Shown here: piece by piece, positions 12,656 to 24,035 of the stretch
How positions within the stretch are numbered: position 1 is the first letter of the stretch
Layout of the letters: each line of letters starts with the position of its first letter
Origin: Pseudopyrenochaeta lycopersici
Taxonomy: Eukaryota; Ascomycota; Dothideomycetes; Pleosporales; Pseudopyrenochaetaceae
Assembly: GCA_003313425.1 (NCBI GenBank)
Contig: NHZP01000058.1
Span: forward strand, 1-64,000
DNA: 64,000 bases
Reading direction: 5' to 3'
Position numbers and translations under genes: made by a program
The notes under the pieces: generated by a model
The model's database searches: none
What the model was told of the DNA's origin: nothing
What the model saw: the letters and a program-made list of their open reading frames with translations, nothing else

Positions 12656-14774
12656 ACGTGCCCCACCGCCTGGTGCACGCGACCACCTGATGCACGCGAA
12701 CAAGAAAACTTCACCAAACTTCACAACGCGATTACTCCACCACTATGGCAGGTATTAAGGCTGCGCTTGAAGCATTAAATTCCTTAACACTAGGAGAATC
12801 TTTTAGCACCTAAGAATACGCGGATAAGTTCAAATGCAAGCGCTTAACGCTGTTGAGACGTCATCGAGGCCTAACAAGCTCGCGTGCAACTAAGATCAAA
12901 AATAACCGATTACTCAACAACGCACAAGAGAAAGAGCTTGTACAGTATATTAAGAGTCTATCCTCACGAGGACTACCTCTAACTCAGGCTATGATACGTA
13001 ATTTCGCAGCCTAGATAGCATCTAGGGAGCCTAGCAAACGCTGGGTTAAGCGCTTCGTTAAGCGTCACGACATCAAGCTTATCTTACATTAGGCGACCGC
13101 CCTTAATCACAACCGCTTTAAAGCTAATTCTGCCTTTAACTATAGCCTCTATTTTAAGCTACTAGAGCGTAAGATTAAGTAATACTCTATTAAACTATAA
13201 TATCTCTATAATATAGATAAAAAAGGCTTCCTTATTAGGATGCTAGGGAAGTTAAAGCGCGTGTTCTTAAGAGTAACTATAAGTAAGAAAAGATAAGGCA
13301 TATTATCTAGGATAGTAATTGTAAGTAGATTACTACCTTAGCCTGCATCTGTGCTAATAGCAGTGCTCTTACGCCTGCTCTTATCTATTAGGCTACCTTA
13401 GGTTACCTGTAAGACTTATAGTTGCAGGATTTTAAGCCTTAACACTATAAAGCCTTCTTTACCTTAATATTAAGTAGATAGACGAATAATGCTGTAGGCC
13501 TATCCTAGCTTAAGGAGGTATTTGATCGCGAGACAAAAGCTAAGGCTTATTAATCCTATTAATTACTTATCCTTAATAGCTATAGATCTTACCTTACGAT
13601 AGATTTTATGAGCTACTGTAATCAAAATAAGATCCTCCTTGCTATCTATCTTCCTTATTCTACGCATACCTTACAGCCTCCTAATGTAAGCGTATTTAGG
13701 CCTCTTACTGCTGCCTACTGCGCTAAGCTATCTTAGTTTATCTCTTAAGCTTAAGGTCTAACCTATATTACTAAAAGGGATTTCTTTCGCCTCTTATATT
13801 AAGCCTAGCGCTTATCTATTAAAGAAACGATGATCTGTAAGGCCTTTATAATAATAGGTATTAAGCCTTATAATCCTAACGTTATCCTCTACTACTTTAC
13901 TACAGCACTAACCTTAAGAGATAGACCCTCCTTACGCGATAGCTCCTCCTTAGTACTTAGTTTAAGTAATTAGAGAAAGATAGAGCGCCTCCTAAGGTAG
14001 GCTGTAGATAATATCTATAATAGTCGCTTAAAAAAGCTTAGTTAAATAATCTACACTATTTTAGCTTAAAATTAGCTACTTTAATATAAAAATACTTAGC
14101 TTAAAGAGGCCCTTAATAATAAGAAGAAGCGTAGGAAGCGTAGTAAGGCCTTAATCTTTAAGTATCCTAATAAGTACTATAGTAGAGCTTAATTCTAGTC
14201 GCCTAGTAAGGTTTAGGCAGCTTAAGCTTAAAAGAAGAGAAAAGAGCGTAAGGATAAGGAGCTATAATACTAAAAAAGTAAAGTAATTAAGCTTTATAAT
14301 TAGTAAAAGCAGCTTAAAGTTTTACAGCTTAAAGAGAGGGTAAGGATAAGGCTAGCAGCTAGAGAGATAAGAGAGGTAGAGAGAGCTTAGAAAGCTACAT
14401 CTTATAAGGAGTAAAAGGAGGCTTACAAGCTTTAAAAATAACTCTAAAGCGATTATAAAATTATCTAGATTAGGTAAGAGGTAAAGCCTTAAGCCTGCTA
14501 AGGCTCAAAAATCTGTTATAGTGGACGAGGAGCCTGTTGTTGCTTAAGAAGCTCTGCATGCTCAATCTCGACGAGGTCGGCCAATCAGGCCGCCACAAAG
14601 GCTTATTGTGTAATCTGATGCTGCGCAATTACTCTATATACCTAGTAAAGCTCACCACCAAAATATCTCGTGATAATAGCTATTGTCGGTGCCTCTATAG
14701 CCTCATAAAGTTGAGAGCGTACATAGCTGTTCGCGTGCATCAGGCGGTCGCGTGCACTAGGTGGTGGAGCACGT
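12656..14774 (+). mobile_element. Pogo-type DNA transposon, copy 1
   Basis: 2,119 bp between TA dinucleotides (12654-12655 and 14775-14776). Terminal inverted repeats of about 47 bp (12656-12702 and 14728-14774) begin ACGTG and contain repeated GATGCACGCG-like units. The right TA is shared with copy 2, which starts at 14777 in the opposite orientation and has exactly the same length. TA target choice and a DD35D transposase place it in the Fot1/pogo group. Confidence 0.92.
12745..14613 (+). pseudogene. Pogo-type transposase, copy 1
   Basis: Starts at ATG 12745, 89 bp inside the element. The first 60 or so codons are nearly clean and give an N-terminal helix-turn-helix region. The first catalytic block reads YNIDKKGFLI (Asp at 13216-13218, the following Glu turned to Lys). 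The second and third blocks are LLILNSY (13575-13577) and LQPPNVSVF (13683-13685), with 35 residues between them and both Asp now Asn. The first block is in a different frame from the others, so a frameshift lies between about 13270 and 13330. The C-terminus is Lys/Arg-rich and ends RPIRPPQRLIV before TAA at 14611. Stops are of the RIP type. A small open frame at 14537-14794 is out of frame with this gene and is not real. Confidence 0.87.
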
Positions 14775-14776
14775 TA

Positions 14777-16895
14777 ACGTGTTCCACCACCTGATGCACG
14801 TCCCCACCTGATGCACGCGCAACACCATGCAACCAACAAAATAATTGAAGCTGTACAGCTACTAACAATAGCTATTATTTCAAGATTTTTTAGAGTCACA
14901 ATCTAACGACTATATAGAAGATTTGCGCAGTCTTATATTACGTAATATGTTGTTATAGCGGTCGAATAGGTCGCCTAGAGCGAGAGCTTGCATAAGCAGC
15001 TGCGTTAACCTTAGCAGGATCCTTATTAACTATAACAGCCTCTGAAGCTTTAATAAGCTTAAGGCTTCGTCTCTTACCTAATTTAAATAATTTAAGGTCG
15101 CTATTAAGCTGTTTTTAAAGCTTACGAGCGACCTTTTACTCCTCGCGATAGGCAGCTTTCTGAAGCTTTAAATGCTTACGCTCTTCCTTAGCTATAACCC
15201 TTATTAATCGCTTCTGTTTAAGCTACTTAGCTTTAAGAAGCTTCTGTTACGTTTATAGCTAGATAGCCTTACTTTTTTAGTACTAGAGCTCCTTATTTTT
15301 ATAGTCCTTCTACTCCTACTATATATAAGCTTCTTAAATCTTCTTAGGTAACTAGAAAACAGCTCTACTATAGTTTTCCTCTAGAGCTTAAAGCAGTAGA
15401 GCTTTACTACGCTTATAACGCTTCTTCTTATTAATAAGGGCCTCTTAAAGCTACTTATTTTCGTGTTAAAGTAAGGTATTTTAGACTAATATTATATAGA
15501 GCGCTTAGCTAAGCTTCTGTGCCTTTAAATTATATATATCCTTAACAGCACGCTATAGTAATAGCTTAATCTTTCTCTAATCGCTAGCGCTAAGTATAAA
15601 GGAGCTGCTGCTGCTTAAGGATAGCTGCTTATTACGTAGTGTTGCAGAATTAAACCTTTTAAGTATAACGTTTAGTTTAAAAGGTGAGAGCTCTGTAACC
15701 TTAAACGCCTTTAAAATCCTTATTTTAGTAAACGCTGAGTGCTAGGCACTATAGAATAACTTAAAGAAATCGCGTTTTGTAATTAAGGTAAATCCTTAAG
15801 CTTTATGCATAAAGATATTAAGTTTATCGCGGTAGGCAGCTGCAAGAGGAGCGAAGAGGCACATATTAAGCGGCTGAAGCGTATGCGTTAAATAAGGAGG
15901 TAGTACAGCGAGGAGTATCTTATTATTATCGCAAAAATCTATAAAATCTATAGTTACGTAAGATCTGTAGCTATCAAGGATAAGCAGCTGCTACAAGCTG
16001 CGCGCCTTAGCTTTAGTCTCGCGATTAAAGACTTATTTAAGCTAGCTTAGGCTAATATTATTGCTTGTCTATCTACTTAATAATAAGGTAAAGAAGGCTT
16101 CGTATTATACAGCCTTAAAATCTTATAACTAGGTATCTTATATAGCACTAGAGGCAGCCTAGTAGATAAGCGCTAGCGAAAAAGCTGTACTATTAGTATA
16201 GATATAAGCTATAGTAGTAATCTACTTACGATTACTATCTTAGATAATATGCCTTAGTTTTCCTAACTTATATATACTCCTAGAAAACACGCGTTTACTC
16301 TTAGAGAGTATACTAATAAGGAAGCCTTTCTTATCTATATTATATATATAGTAACTATTAATATAATATTCTATAATTTTCTACTTTAGGAGCTTAAAGT
16401 AGAGGCTATACTTAAAGGCAGAATCAGCTTTAAAGCAGTTATAATTAAGGGTAGATGCCTAGTAAGATATAAGCTTAATATTATACTGTATAATAAAGCG
16501 GTTAACCTAGTTTTTGCCTGCTAGCTTTTAAGCAATTTAGGATGCGAAATTTTAAATTATAGGCTTTAAAGGAGGTAATCTACGTCTATAAAGCTTATAA
16601 ATATACTTTATAAGCTTAGCTTCTTATATAGTGTTAAGTAATTTGCTGTTATTAATTTTAGATACATAGCTCTAAGTAACACCTCTATAACAGCGCGACA
16701 GCGTTAACTAGTTAACACTATATTTTTTTACAACATCTGCGTAACAGAACAGTTCTCTAAGCTTTAAGGATTGCAGCGCAGTAAGCGCGTCCTCTATATC
16801 GTTAATATTCGTGGTATTGTTACGCGTTGAAATTTTGATGAAATTTGGTGTTCGCGTGCATCAGGTGGGGACGTGCATTAGGTGGTGGAACACGT
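14777..16895 (-). mobile_element. Pogo-type DNA transposon, copy 2 (inverted)
   Basis: 2,119 bp between TA dinucleotides at 14775-14776 and 16896-16897, in opposite orientation to copy 1. The terminal repeats (from 14777 and to 16895) match each other as inverted repeats starting ACGTGTTCCACCACC and are close to those of copy 1. It is more heavily RIP-mutated than the 5' part of copy 1. Confidence 0.92.
14938..16818 (-). pseudogene. Pogo-type transposase, copy 2
   Basis: Read on the minus strand from about 16818 to a TAA at 14940-14938, which is in the same place as in copy 1 measured from the element end. The initiator ATG is not visible; the aligned position is ATT. The first catalytic block reads YNIDKKGFLIS and the C-terminus again contains RPIRPL. 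It contains numerous TAA/TAG stops. Family, domain order and role are as for copy 1; non-functional. The exact start is uncertain. Confidence 0.82.
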
Positions 16896-16897
16896 TA

Positions 16898-17425
16898 GTC
16901 AAAAGTACCCAGCCCCGCTCGTACCACCGCGCTAAGAGCAGGCTGAGGTTACTTAAGTTGCGTAATAAAGAGAATAACTAGTTACTAGGAATCAGATAAA
17001 ACGCCTTATTAATTAAGGCATAAGCAGCTATAAATTTAACTCTAAATGACTAGATATAATTACCTAATATTTTTAGCGCCCTTTTAGATTAATTAACCTA
17101 ATTCTCCGCTATATACTAAGTTTAAATAATATACACTAGAAAATCTAGGTTTTACAGTAAGATTACAGGCAGCAAAGCCTAGCAATAAACGCTGTTAGGT
17201 GCTATTACATGTAGCGATAATACTATATTATATTATTAGCCTTTAATAGCTAGTAAATACGTAGCACGTTAGTATTTACTATATAACCCTATAAATTTTT
17301 TAACTATATTTATAAGCCTTATATATTATAAATTTAAGTTAAGAGTTTAGCCTTACTACTCTATACTCTATAGAAGTTATCTAAGATCTTTTATATATAA
17401 ATAATATAAACTTTTAAGGAGTAAG
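16898..17425. other. RIP-mutated spacer, nothing recognised
   Basis: TA-rich, no coherent reading on either strand. The first 40 bases are of near-normal composition, then RIP-type composition sets in. It may contain the mutated 5' flank of the BTB gene. Confidence 0.5.
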
Positions 17426-18482
17426 TTTTATTTCTTATATTAACCTAGCTAAGCTAAAGCCTAGCAGCTTTATCTAATTACTATAATTTACCTTCTTTAT
17501 AGGCTCGGAAGGAAAGCCTATTATAGTGTATACTACTACTATTACTACTACTAGTTAGTAACTAGATATACTTATTAATAGTAGAATAGAGGAATCTTAA
17601 ACGCGATGTGTAAAGATTAAAGATATAAAAGTTTAAGATTTTATTTACTACTATAAATACGCTTACTACAGGGACTATAAGGTCCCTTTATAGGAAGAAC
17701 TCCTACTAGAACTAAGCTCTACGTCCTATAAAGACTAGTAGAATAGGGCTAATAGTATATAGGGGGACTAGCCTTTATTTTCTAAGAAGAATAAGAAAGG
17801 TAAGATATAGTAAGCTATACTAGAGCCTATTATAGACGTAGAATATATTCTAGAACTTTCTCTAATAGAGATAGATTACCCTTAGGAAAGTTAGGGATAT
17901 AATAAATCTAAGCTTTTAGTACTACCTAAGCCTCTATCTAGAGTAGGACTTATCCTAAAGTCTCTATTATAAGCTTAGTTTAATAGCTAAAATTACCTAA
18001 ATAATAGTAATCCTAAAGCTTTAATCCTAGAGTACTTTAAACTAAAACCTAATAGCGCTATAGACTAAAACTTTACGCTAGTCCTCCTTATATATATACA
18101 GCTCTACTACTTTACGCATCTACAGCTAATAGCGCTACTTAAAGCGCTAACCCTTAATAAGCTATATAAGATACTTAAAAAATTCAAGCTATATATAAAG
18201 CGCGTTAGAGACGTTATTAAGCTTATAAGATATGCGTACTTAAGTCTAAATCTACTAGATAGAAGTAAGGATAGAAGCCTAGATAACCTAAGGATACTAG
18301 TAGTTAAGTATATTATATATAAGATTAATACTATTAGAAAATATAATAAATATATTAAATATATAGAAGAGGGTAGCGAATTTATAAGAGACTTCTAGAG
18401 ATTAGTAAGGAACTATATAGCTTAATATAAGTATATAGTAAATATCTTTAAATAAAGATTCTATTATTATATTTTAAGTTAA
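17426..18482 (+). pseudogene. BTB/POZ-domain protein, RIP-mutated
   Basis: Frame from 17487 reads FTFFIGSEGKPIIVYTTTI, matching the start of fungal BTB/POZ domains (Gly-x-x-x-x-x-hydrophobic-Val-His). It continues to KYAYYRDYKVPL near 17660, the BTB A/YTxDY-type motif. The second half (about 18060-18430) is unusually open and reads a helical tail with LVVKYIIYKI and EEGSEFIRDF, as in the C-terminal part of fungal BTB proteins. BTB domains mediate homo- or heterodimerisation; the partner is unknown. Stops are TAA/TAG at Gln/Trp-like positions. This is a host-type gene, not a transposon gene, yet it carries RIP-like damage. The start codon was not found. Confidence 0.72.
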
Positions 18483-19753
18483 GATTAGCTTAAGATAGTA
18501 ATTCTAGTAAAATTTCTAGTAGTAATAATAGTTAAAGGTAGCTTTAGGCATAGTGTAGAAGAGAGGTCTAATCTTGCGTATAAGGGAGTCTCGCGCTTCT
18601 TAACAGCAAAGTTAACTAGAGGACCTTTGCTTAATTAAGAGACTTGCAGAGTATGCATTTATTTGAGGTTAGAGTTGACATAGTTCTAGTAGTATCTGAT
18701 TTAGTATGCTGCATTAGAGGACGAAGCTCTTTACTCCCTTAACTATATCCTCGACAAACGCTCTTTAGCTAGCCACACTATAACGTATACCAGCATCTAA
18801 GTAGACAGCGAGCCTACTAACATCCTCAGCAACGTCTATAGTAATACTATACGAGCATCTTTGCCAGGCGTACCCTTAGCACGTACGCCTAAGCAACATT
18901 AATGCTAGGATTTGATTAGCTGGGGCTACAACAATCAACTAGCTTTAGGGGGGACAAGGAGTTCGAGTCTGCCTTATGCAGTAATGGCGCGGATAGGCAG
19001 CTTATGCGAAGAAGTAAGGGGGCGGCGCGGGTCTATGCGATCTTCTATGCGAACAGGGAGACAGATAGCAGTTAACGATGCCCCGACCAGAGGCAAGGCG
19101 CAGTTTATGCGTGCTTAGCTTCTTTACTTTAAGGAGGTGGGCTTTCCTGCCTTGTCCTGCAGACCAAAGCGGGTCCAAGCAGTCCAGCATACTCCTAACA
19201 AGGTACGTTGCTTTAATGCCCCTATCAGCTCTGCTATAGGTTCAGGTCTTTAGGAGTAAACTAAAGCCACATAATGCGATAGGGCAGAAATTGCTGCCTT
19301 ACCACAGCGCATTACACCTCGCAACGTCAGGCTTAGCTTAACCCTTACAAGTTATCCCACTCAAAGCAGTAAGGAGTTCTAAGGAAGTAACTAGAAGCGT
19401 AGGGGGTCTAGGAACCAGGTACCCAAAGTGGCCCAGATTTAGGACCTAAGGGGACCAGAGTCAGAACCCAGTCCCAGACTACCCCATATCTCTGTCTGCC
19501 TTTTTAAAGGGTCCAATTTTCAGGCCCTGTACTAGTCTCCTTAGGTGGTAGGCGCTACTATAGAATAAGCTCCTAGTAACGCCAGGCCTCGGGGCGGCAT
19601 AAATAGCAAAATCGTATGAGATTTCATTTAAATATAGAGGCGGAGCAATCTTACGTTTAGGTGATGCTCAAGGCCCATAGTCGAGGCGCAGCGGTACGGG
19701 GATAGAGCCCACTCAGCCGTTTTTTTGCTGCCTACGGTAGAAGCATCAAACCC
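18483..19753. other. Low-RIP spacer, no gene recognised
   Basis: Base composition returns to near normal from about 18,560. Two overlapping short open frames here (18912-19118 plus, 19002-19190 minus) have no recognisable motif and are probably chance. I see no RNA gene that folds convincingly. Confidence 0.4.
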
Positions 19754-19770
19754 GGGGGGGGGGGGGGGGG
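19754..19770 (+). repeat. 17-G homopolymer at the truncation point of the next gene
   Basis: An uninterrupted run of 17 G, preceded by CCC. The readable homology of the downstream pseudogene begins directly after it. It could be a genuine rearrangement scar, a mononucleotide repeat or an assembly artefact. Confidence 0.85.
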
Positions 19771-20190
19771 TCGCACCTTCCAGTCGCGGTTCTCAACCCG
19801 CGCCGTAATAACTAGGATAAGAGCTAGACGCAGGGCATCTTGAACCCGAAGTTTAAAGAGAAAATTGACTAGGAAATAGACCATCTAGAGAAAGCGGACA
19901 TTATTACACTGTATCTGCAGCCAGGCACCATGTCCCTAATCAGCCTGCTCGAGTTAGGTTTACATGCCAGCGATAGGAAGTTAGTTGTGTGCTATCGGGA
20001 GGGATTTTGGAGGAGAGGCAACGTTCAGATAGTTAGTTACAGGCGTGGGATTCCGCTTGTAGAGACGTTGGAGGAGCTAAAGGAGACGGCCAAGCAGAGG
20101 CTAGAGAAGACCGTTAAGCGGCGTAAAGCATTCGCAATTAATATTCCAACGTTAATTTGCACCCTAGAAAATAGGCGATCATCTAGCTAG
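19771..20190 (+). pseudogene. Nucleoside 2-deoxyribosyltransferase-like protein, 5'-truncated
   Basis: The reading frame runs from just after the G17 tract. It begins SHLPVAVLNPRR, passes stops at expected Trp positions (19808-19866 region), then reads DHLEKADIITLYLQP, SLLELGLHAS, VVCYREGFWRRGNV and LVETLEEL before TAG at 20188. This series fits the fungal nucleoside 2-deoxyribosyltransferase-like fold: NPRR, the acidic helix before ADI, and the SLLELG loop. Family members cleave the N-glycosidic bond of nucleotides, and related domains occur in fungal and bacterial immune proteins. The N-terminal glycine loop is missing. The 86-codon open frame starting at 19930 is only the intact tail; its Met is internal. 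Three in-frame stops are C-to-T or G-to-A type changes. Confidence 0.72.
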
Positions 20191-20808
20191 GTTTTAAGCT
20201 GTAGTTTTCTAATTCTTAATAAGAAGATAGAGTAAAGCAGCATAGAGCTAAACTGACGCGAAAAGCTATCACGTGGCAATATAATAACAGTTTTCCTAGA
20301 CTTCCAGTCTACTAAAACCAATTTCTATGCAGTGCGCCTAGTTTTGCTGCCTTTACTCTATGTTGCCTAAACCGCCTGAGCCGTGTCTACCATAAGCTGT
20401 TCCAGGTCAGCATTTAATTAAACACTTTTTCCCCATTCTATTGTATCCAGTTTTAAAAAACCCTTCACTCAGTTTTCCTGCCCCGCTAACTTTAGAAATA
20501 GCGTTCTCTATACCTTTAAGATCCCCTATATATCGCGCTTTACATTACAGTGCACTCTAGATACTTGCTCTCGCGATTACCCTTTATCATTAAAAAATCT
20601 ACGTCAAACCTTCTGTGCTAGATACGTACGGCGATAGCATTCACTTTCTTTAGCTATTACCCTGAACGGCGTGTCTAGTTTCCAGGTCACAAGCATAGTG
20701 TCAGGAATTAGAGCCGGGGACGAGCGCTTCAATATGTACAAGTGGTGGGCATGTGCGGGATCAAATGTGGGCCCTGAACCTTCGACCACTTTCCATACAA
20801 ATTTCGTC
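20191..20808. other. Spacer, nothing recognised
   Basis: Near-normal composition. The minus-strand open frame at 20604-20789 shows no motif and is treated as chance. No terminator, RNA or repeat was identified. Confidence 0.4.
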
Positions 20809-20810
20809 TA

Positions 20811-22103
20811 CAGTCCCCCCCCCCCCATGAATTGACTGCTAGCGCGAGACGAGATGTGATGAGATCTGGTCCGTGCGGCAGGAAGGGGTCACATCTTTGA
20901 TCACACAACTTTAGCAGTAAACAGATGCTTGCGCTTCACTGTCGTTCTTTTTTTTTGATAATGAGGTCTTCAAAGACTCGCCTCTCATATAAGGAGAGAA
21001 TTCAGATACATACAATGCATGATCTTGGTTATAAGCAGACAGAAATCTCAATCTACCTCCAGATTCCTCAGACAACGATCTCTCTCTGCCTTCGAACAGG
21101 CGAGACGCCTCCACCTCCTCCACTAGGCCGTAAGCCTATCCTTGATACGCCAAAGAGACAAAGGCTTGTTGCTCATGCGACTCAGGATCACGTTCAAAGA
21201 AGAAAGCCGTGGAAGGAGGTCGCAGCAGAGCTAGGGTGGCATCTTTGCAGCAGGACGCTGAAGGCAGCATTTAAAAAAGAGAGATACTTCAGACGCGTTG
21301 CAACAGAGAAACCTCTCCTCACAGATAAGCATAGATATGATAGACTGGTTTAGGCATATGAGCATGTTGAATAGGAAGATCAAGACTGGCTCAGAGTTGG
21401 ATAGAGCGACGAGATGTCTGTAAGATATTTGTAACAAGGATGGCAGAAGAGAGACTTAATCAAGACTGCCTTATCCCTCGTTTCAGACGTTACTCATGCT
21501 GCATAGTCTGGGGCATTATCTCAGGCCTATTCAAAGGGCCTCTTATTCTCTTTAAGAAAGATTAGTGCGTAAATAAGAAGAAGACGGTCACTTCTCACGT
21601 CTATATTAAGCATATTCTTCCTTACATCAAGGAATTCCAAAGAGAGATAGCTGCCTACTTTAACAAAGAGATGATCTTTATGGAGGATAACTGTTCTATT
21701 CATAACTTAAAAGAAACAAAGGCTGCGCAGAGGCTACTCTAAATCATAAAGATGACTTGGCCAGCTAATTCACCAGATCTCAACCCTATTGAGAACGTGT
21801 GGCAGATGCTCAAGCATCGAGTCGCCCAGCGATATCCTAAGACAACAGAGGAGGTTAAGCTCTATCTTAAGGAGGAGTGGGAGAAAATCACAGTTGAAGA
21901 CTATAAAAAGTATATCCTGTCCATGCGTGAGCGCTGTGTTGCAGTGATCCAGGCAGAAGGCCTTCATACAAAGTGGTAGAGCATTGCTGCTGTCTTGTTG
22001 TACATACAAAAATGAATAGAAACTCAGACCAGGGCTGTGCCGCACGGACCAAATCTCATCACATCTCGTCTCGCGCTAGCAGTCAATTCATGGGGGGGGA
22101 CTG
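20811..22103 (+). mobile_element. Tc1/mariner element in the low-RIP island
   Basis: 1,293 bp between TA dinucleotides (20809-20810, 22104-22105). Terminal inverted repeats are 70 bp (20811-20880) and 66 bp (22038-22103). The four-base difference comes from a C12 run at the left end against G8 at the right. The ends are CAGTC...GACTG. It is lightly mutated compared with the Gypsy relics. It contains one transposase gene on the plus strand. Confidence 0.94.
20961..21979 (+). pseudogene. Tc1/mariner DD34E transposase, frameshifted
   Basis: An N-terminal helix-turn-helix (RLSYKERIQIH...) is followed by the first catalytic region (SDEMSV near 21400). The second reads FMEDNCSIHN near 21680 and the third WPANSPDLNPIENVW at 21758-21802. 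The spacing from second Asp to final Glu is 34 residues, the Tc1 type. Breaks: TAG at 21351 and two more TAG/TAA downstream before about 21435, a frameshift near 21425-21435 (frame changes from mod 3 = 0 to 2), then a TAG at the KD(W) position and a TAA near 21740. Translation could start at 20925, but the ATG at 20961 is the better family fit. Catalytic residues survive, so the element died recently. Confidence 0.9.
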
Positions 22104-22105
22104 TA

Positions 22106-22808
22106 GTTTGCTGCCGTCACTAGGTCTATCGTTCAAGCTAGAGAAAGCTAGGTATTTAAGCGCCCATTTTGCAACGGAAAGCAGAGTGCGGGATAGTGCA
22201 GAGGTCGGGGATGGTGCCCGAACAGCCGATACAGAGGGGCGCAAGGACAGGGATCCCAGATCACGTGGTGTGACGGCCAATCATAAACGGTGATTTGATG
22301 TGACCGCTCATCACTGTTTGTGATGAGCCACTATCAAACACACTCTTTCCTATAGACCTAAATGTAGGTCTCTGGTCCATAGATAAAAAGAATTATCACA
22401 CTTGTTCTTCCAGTTCAGAGCTTCAACTAAACCTTGGGGACAAATCTCACTAGCCTGCTTAGCGAGCCATACTGAAAGGTGCAGGTAATTTTACCCAGCC
22501 TTACGCATCCCGCGTGTCGCGGGCTGCCCAGAAGAGTCTTGAGAAACGAACCTGGAGCGAGCTGTTATCCAGATTTTGTAGCATTAAGCTATGTTGATAG
22601 TTGATCTTGAGTCTACAAGGCAGTTTGATAATTTAAGGATGGTGGTTCCTCACTGCCTTGCAGCTGGGATGCCTCACGTGATGAACGCTGAGCCACCATC
22701 TCCCTCGAAGCTCAGCCTTGCGTCGCTCGATATTATCATCGTCATTTTGAGACGGAGCCGAATTATCACTTACGCCTGCTCCAAATATCGGATTTAAAGT
22801 ACTACAGA
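22106..22808. other. Intergenic region upstream of the HET gene
   Basis: Normal composition, no RIP signature. It presumably contains the HET promoter; no confident TATA box. Short open frames at 22591-22797 (plus) and 22633-22860 (minus) overlap each other and have no motif. Confidence 0.4.
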
Positions 22809-24035
22809 ATGAATTTCCTCCACAGCAAGCTGAGCTCAAACGAGCTTCGCCTGTTGACACCCTCAGCGAGGCCTAATGGTCAAGGTCTATTCTTCAGCGT
22901 ACTGCAATTTCCACGGGATAAAGCACCCCTCTACACGGCAGTATCATACACTTGGGGAGAAGGCGAACCGTCGGAAGTGGTTCATTTGAACGGGAAGATA
23001 TTTTATGCCCGGACTAATCTGTGGTCATGTTTGCATTACCTGGGCCTCTATGCATATCATTCAGACTGGAAATATATATGGGTGGATGCGATCTGTATCA
23101 ACCAAACCGATAATACGGAGCGGAACGAACAAGTTAGGCTTATGGACCAAACCTATAGAAATGCAGCATGCGTCTCAGTGTGGCTAGGCCTTCCACCGGC
23201 CGCCAACCAGTACCAAAGCTCCAGGCCAGAAATCATAAAAACTTTTGACGACGAGGGCTTTTGCTGGTTAGAGTCAATTAATGACCTTGCGAACCGACCA
23301 TATTGGTGTCGGTTCTGGGTTATTCAGGAATTCCTACTCGGCCAAGACATCTACTTGTTCTGCGGCGGAAGTCGTATCGACTGGATGACATTCAAGGACA
23401 ACCTAGGCCACGAAATAGGCATCAATCTGTACAGTGGTGAGGACGAAAACTCCAATGCTAATCTCGACCCAAATGCTTTCAATGCACTTCCGCTCGTTAT
23501 GGGACGGCATCCCGACCGACATCCCGAGTTCTTGCAGCCACTTTTGAAGCTGCTTGTAAGGTATCGTCGATCAAAGTGCAAAGATCCGCGAGATAGAGTC
23601 TTTGCGCTGTTAGGACTTATTACGTAAGATGAACGAGGATTACTCGGCCGGTTCTTCCCAGACTATACAATAAGTGAGGAACACGTAGTAATCATTACCC
23701 TTGCGCACTTGTTACAGGGTTCCGGCGAGACGATTACTCCTGACTCCGAAGAGCTGTTCCTTGCCTTTGGTATTCAGCAGAAGGAAGAGAGAAGACGACT
23801 GCTGAGTCGTGCGGAGAATTTCGACTACCTCTCTGAAGATGCCGCCGATTCATACCGAGAGATGTTGGCTTCTTTCTACGATGAGCTGGAGTCCGTAGGT
23901 GTTTTGGGATTTCATAACTATAGTGTTCCTCCCACTCAAAGGTCTAGGTCGAAGTTAGTGAAAGTATTCCCTTGTTCGATTTTAGCGGTATTTGTGGGAG
24001 CAGCTTTTCTAGTGATGTATAGGATGAAGTATTAG
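22809..24035 (+). pseudogene. HET-domain (heterokaryon incompatibility) protein, one premature stop
   Basis: HET-domain proteins trigger cell death when genetically unlike fungal cells fuse. From ATG 22809 the frame shows the family blocks in order: YTAVSYTWG (residues 42-50), IWVDAICINQ (90-99), VWLG, RPYWCRFWVIQE (163-174) and CKDPRDRVFALLGLI (about 257-271). Codon 273 is TAA (23625-23627). The same frame then runs open for 135 more codons to TAG at 24033. It continues a typical family sequence (GRFFPDYT) and ends in a hydrophobic segment of about 18 residues, likely a membrane anchor. The stop fits a CAA-to-TAA change. I tested a GT donor at 23624 with two acceptors; both lead to frameshift and early stops, so an intron is unlikely. 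Full length would be 408 residues. Confidence 0.85.

Noticed and set aside
14537..14794. 85-codon plus-strand open frame
   Set aside because: It overlaps the 3' end of pogo copy 1 in a different frame from the transposase C-terminus (RPIRPPQRLIV) and runs into the terminal repeat; an accidental frame.
18912..19118. Possible small gene or tRNA-like B box (GTTCGAGTC near 18961)
   Set aside because: No matching A box or cloverleaf could be drawn, and the open frames on both strands have no motif.
23624..23717. Intron that would remove the HET premature stop
   Set aside because: The donor GTAAGA is good, but pairing it with acceptors at 23661 (38 nt) or 23717 (94 nt) shifts the frame and gives new stops; the unspliced frame is family-like.
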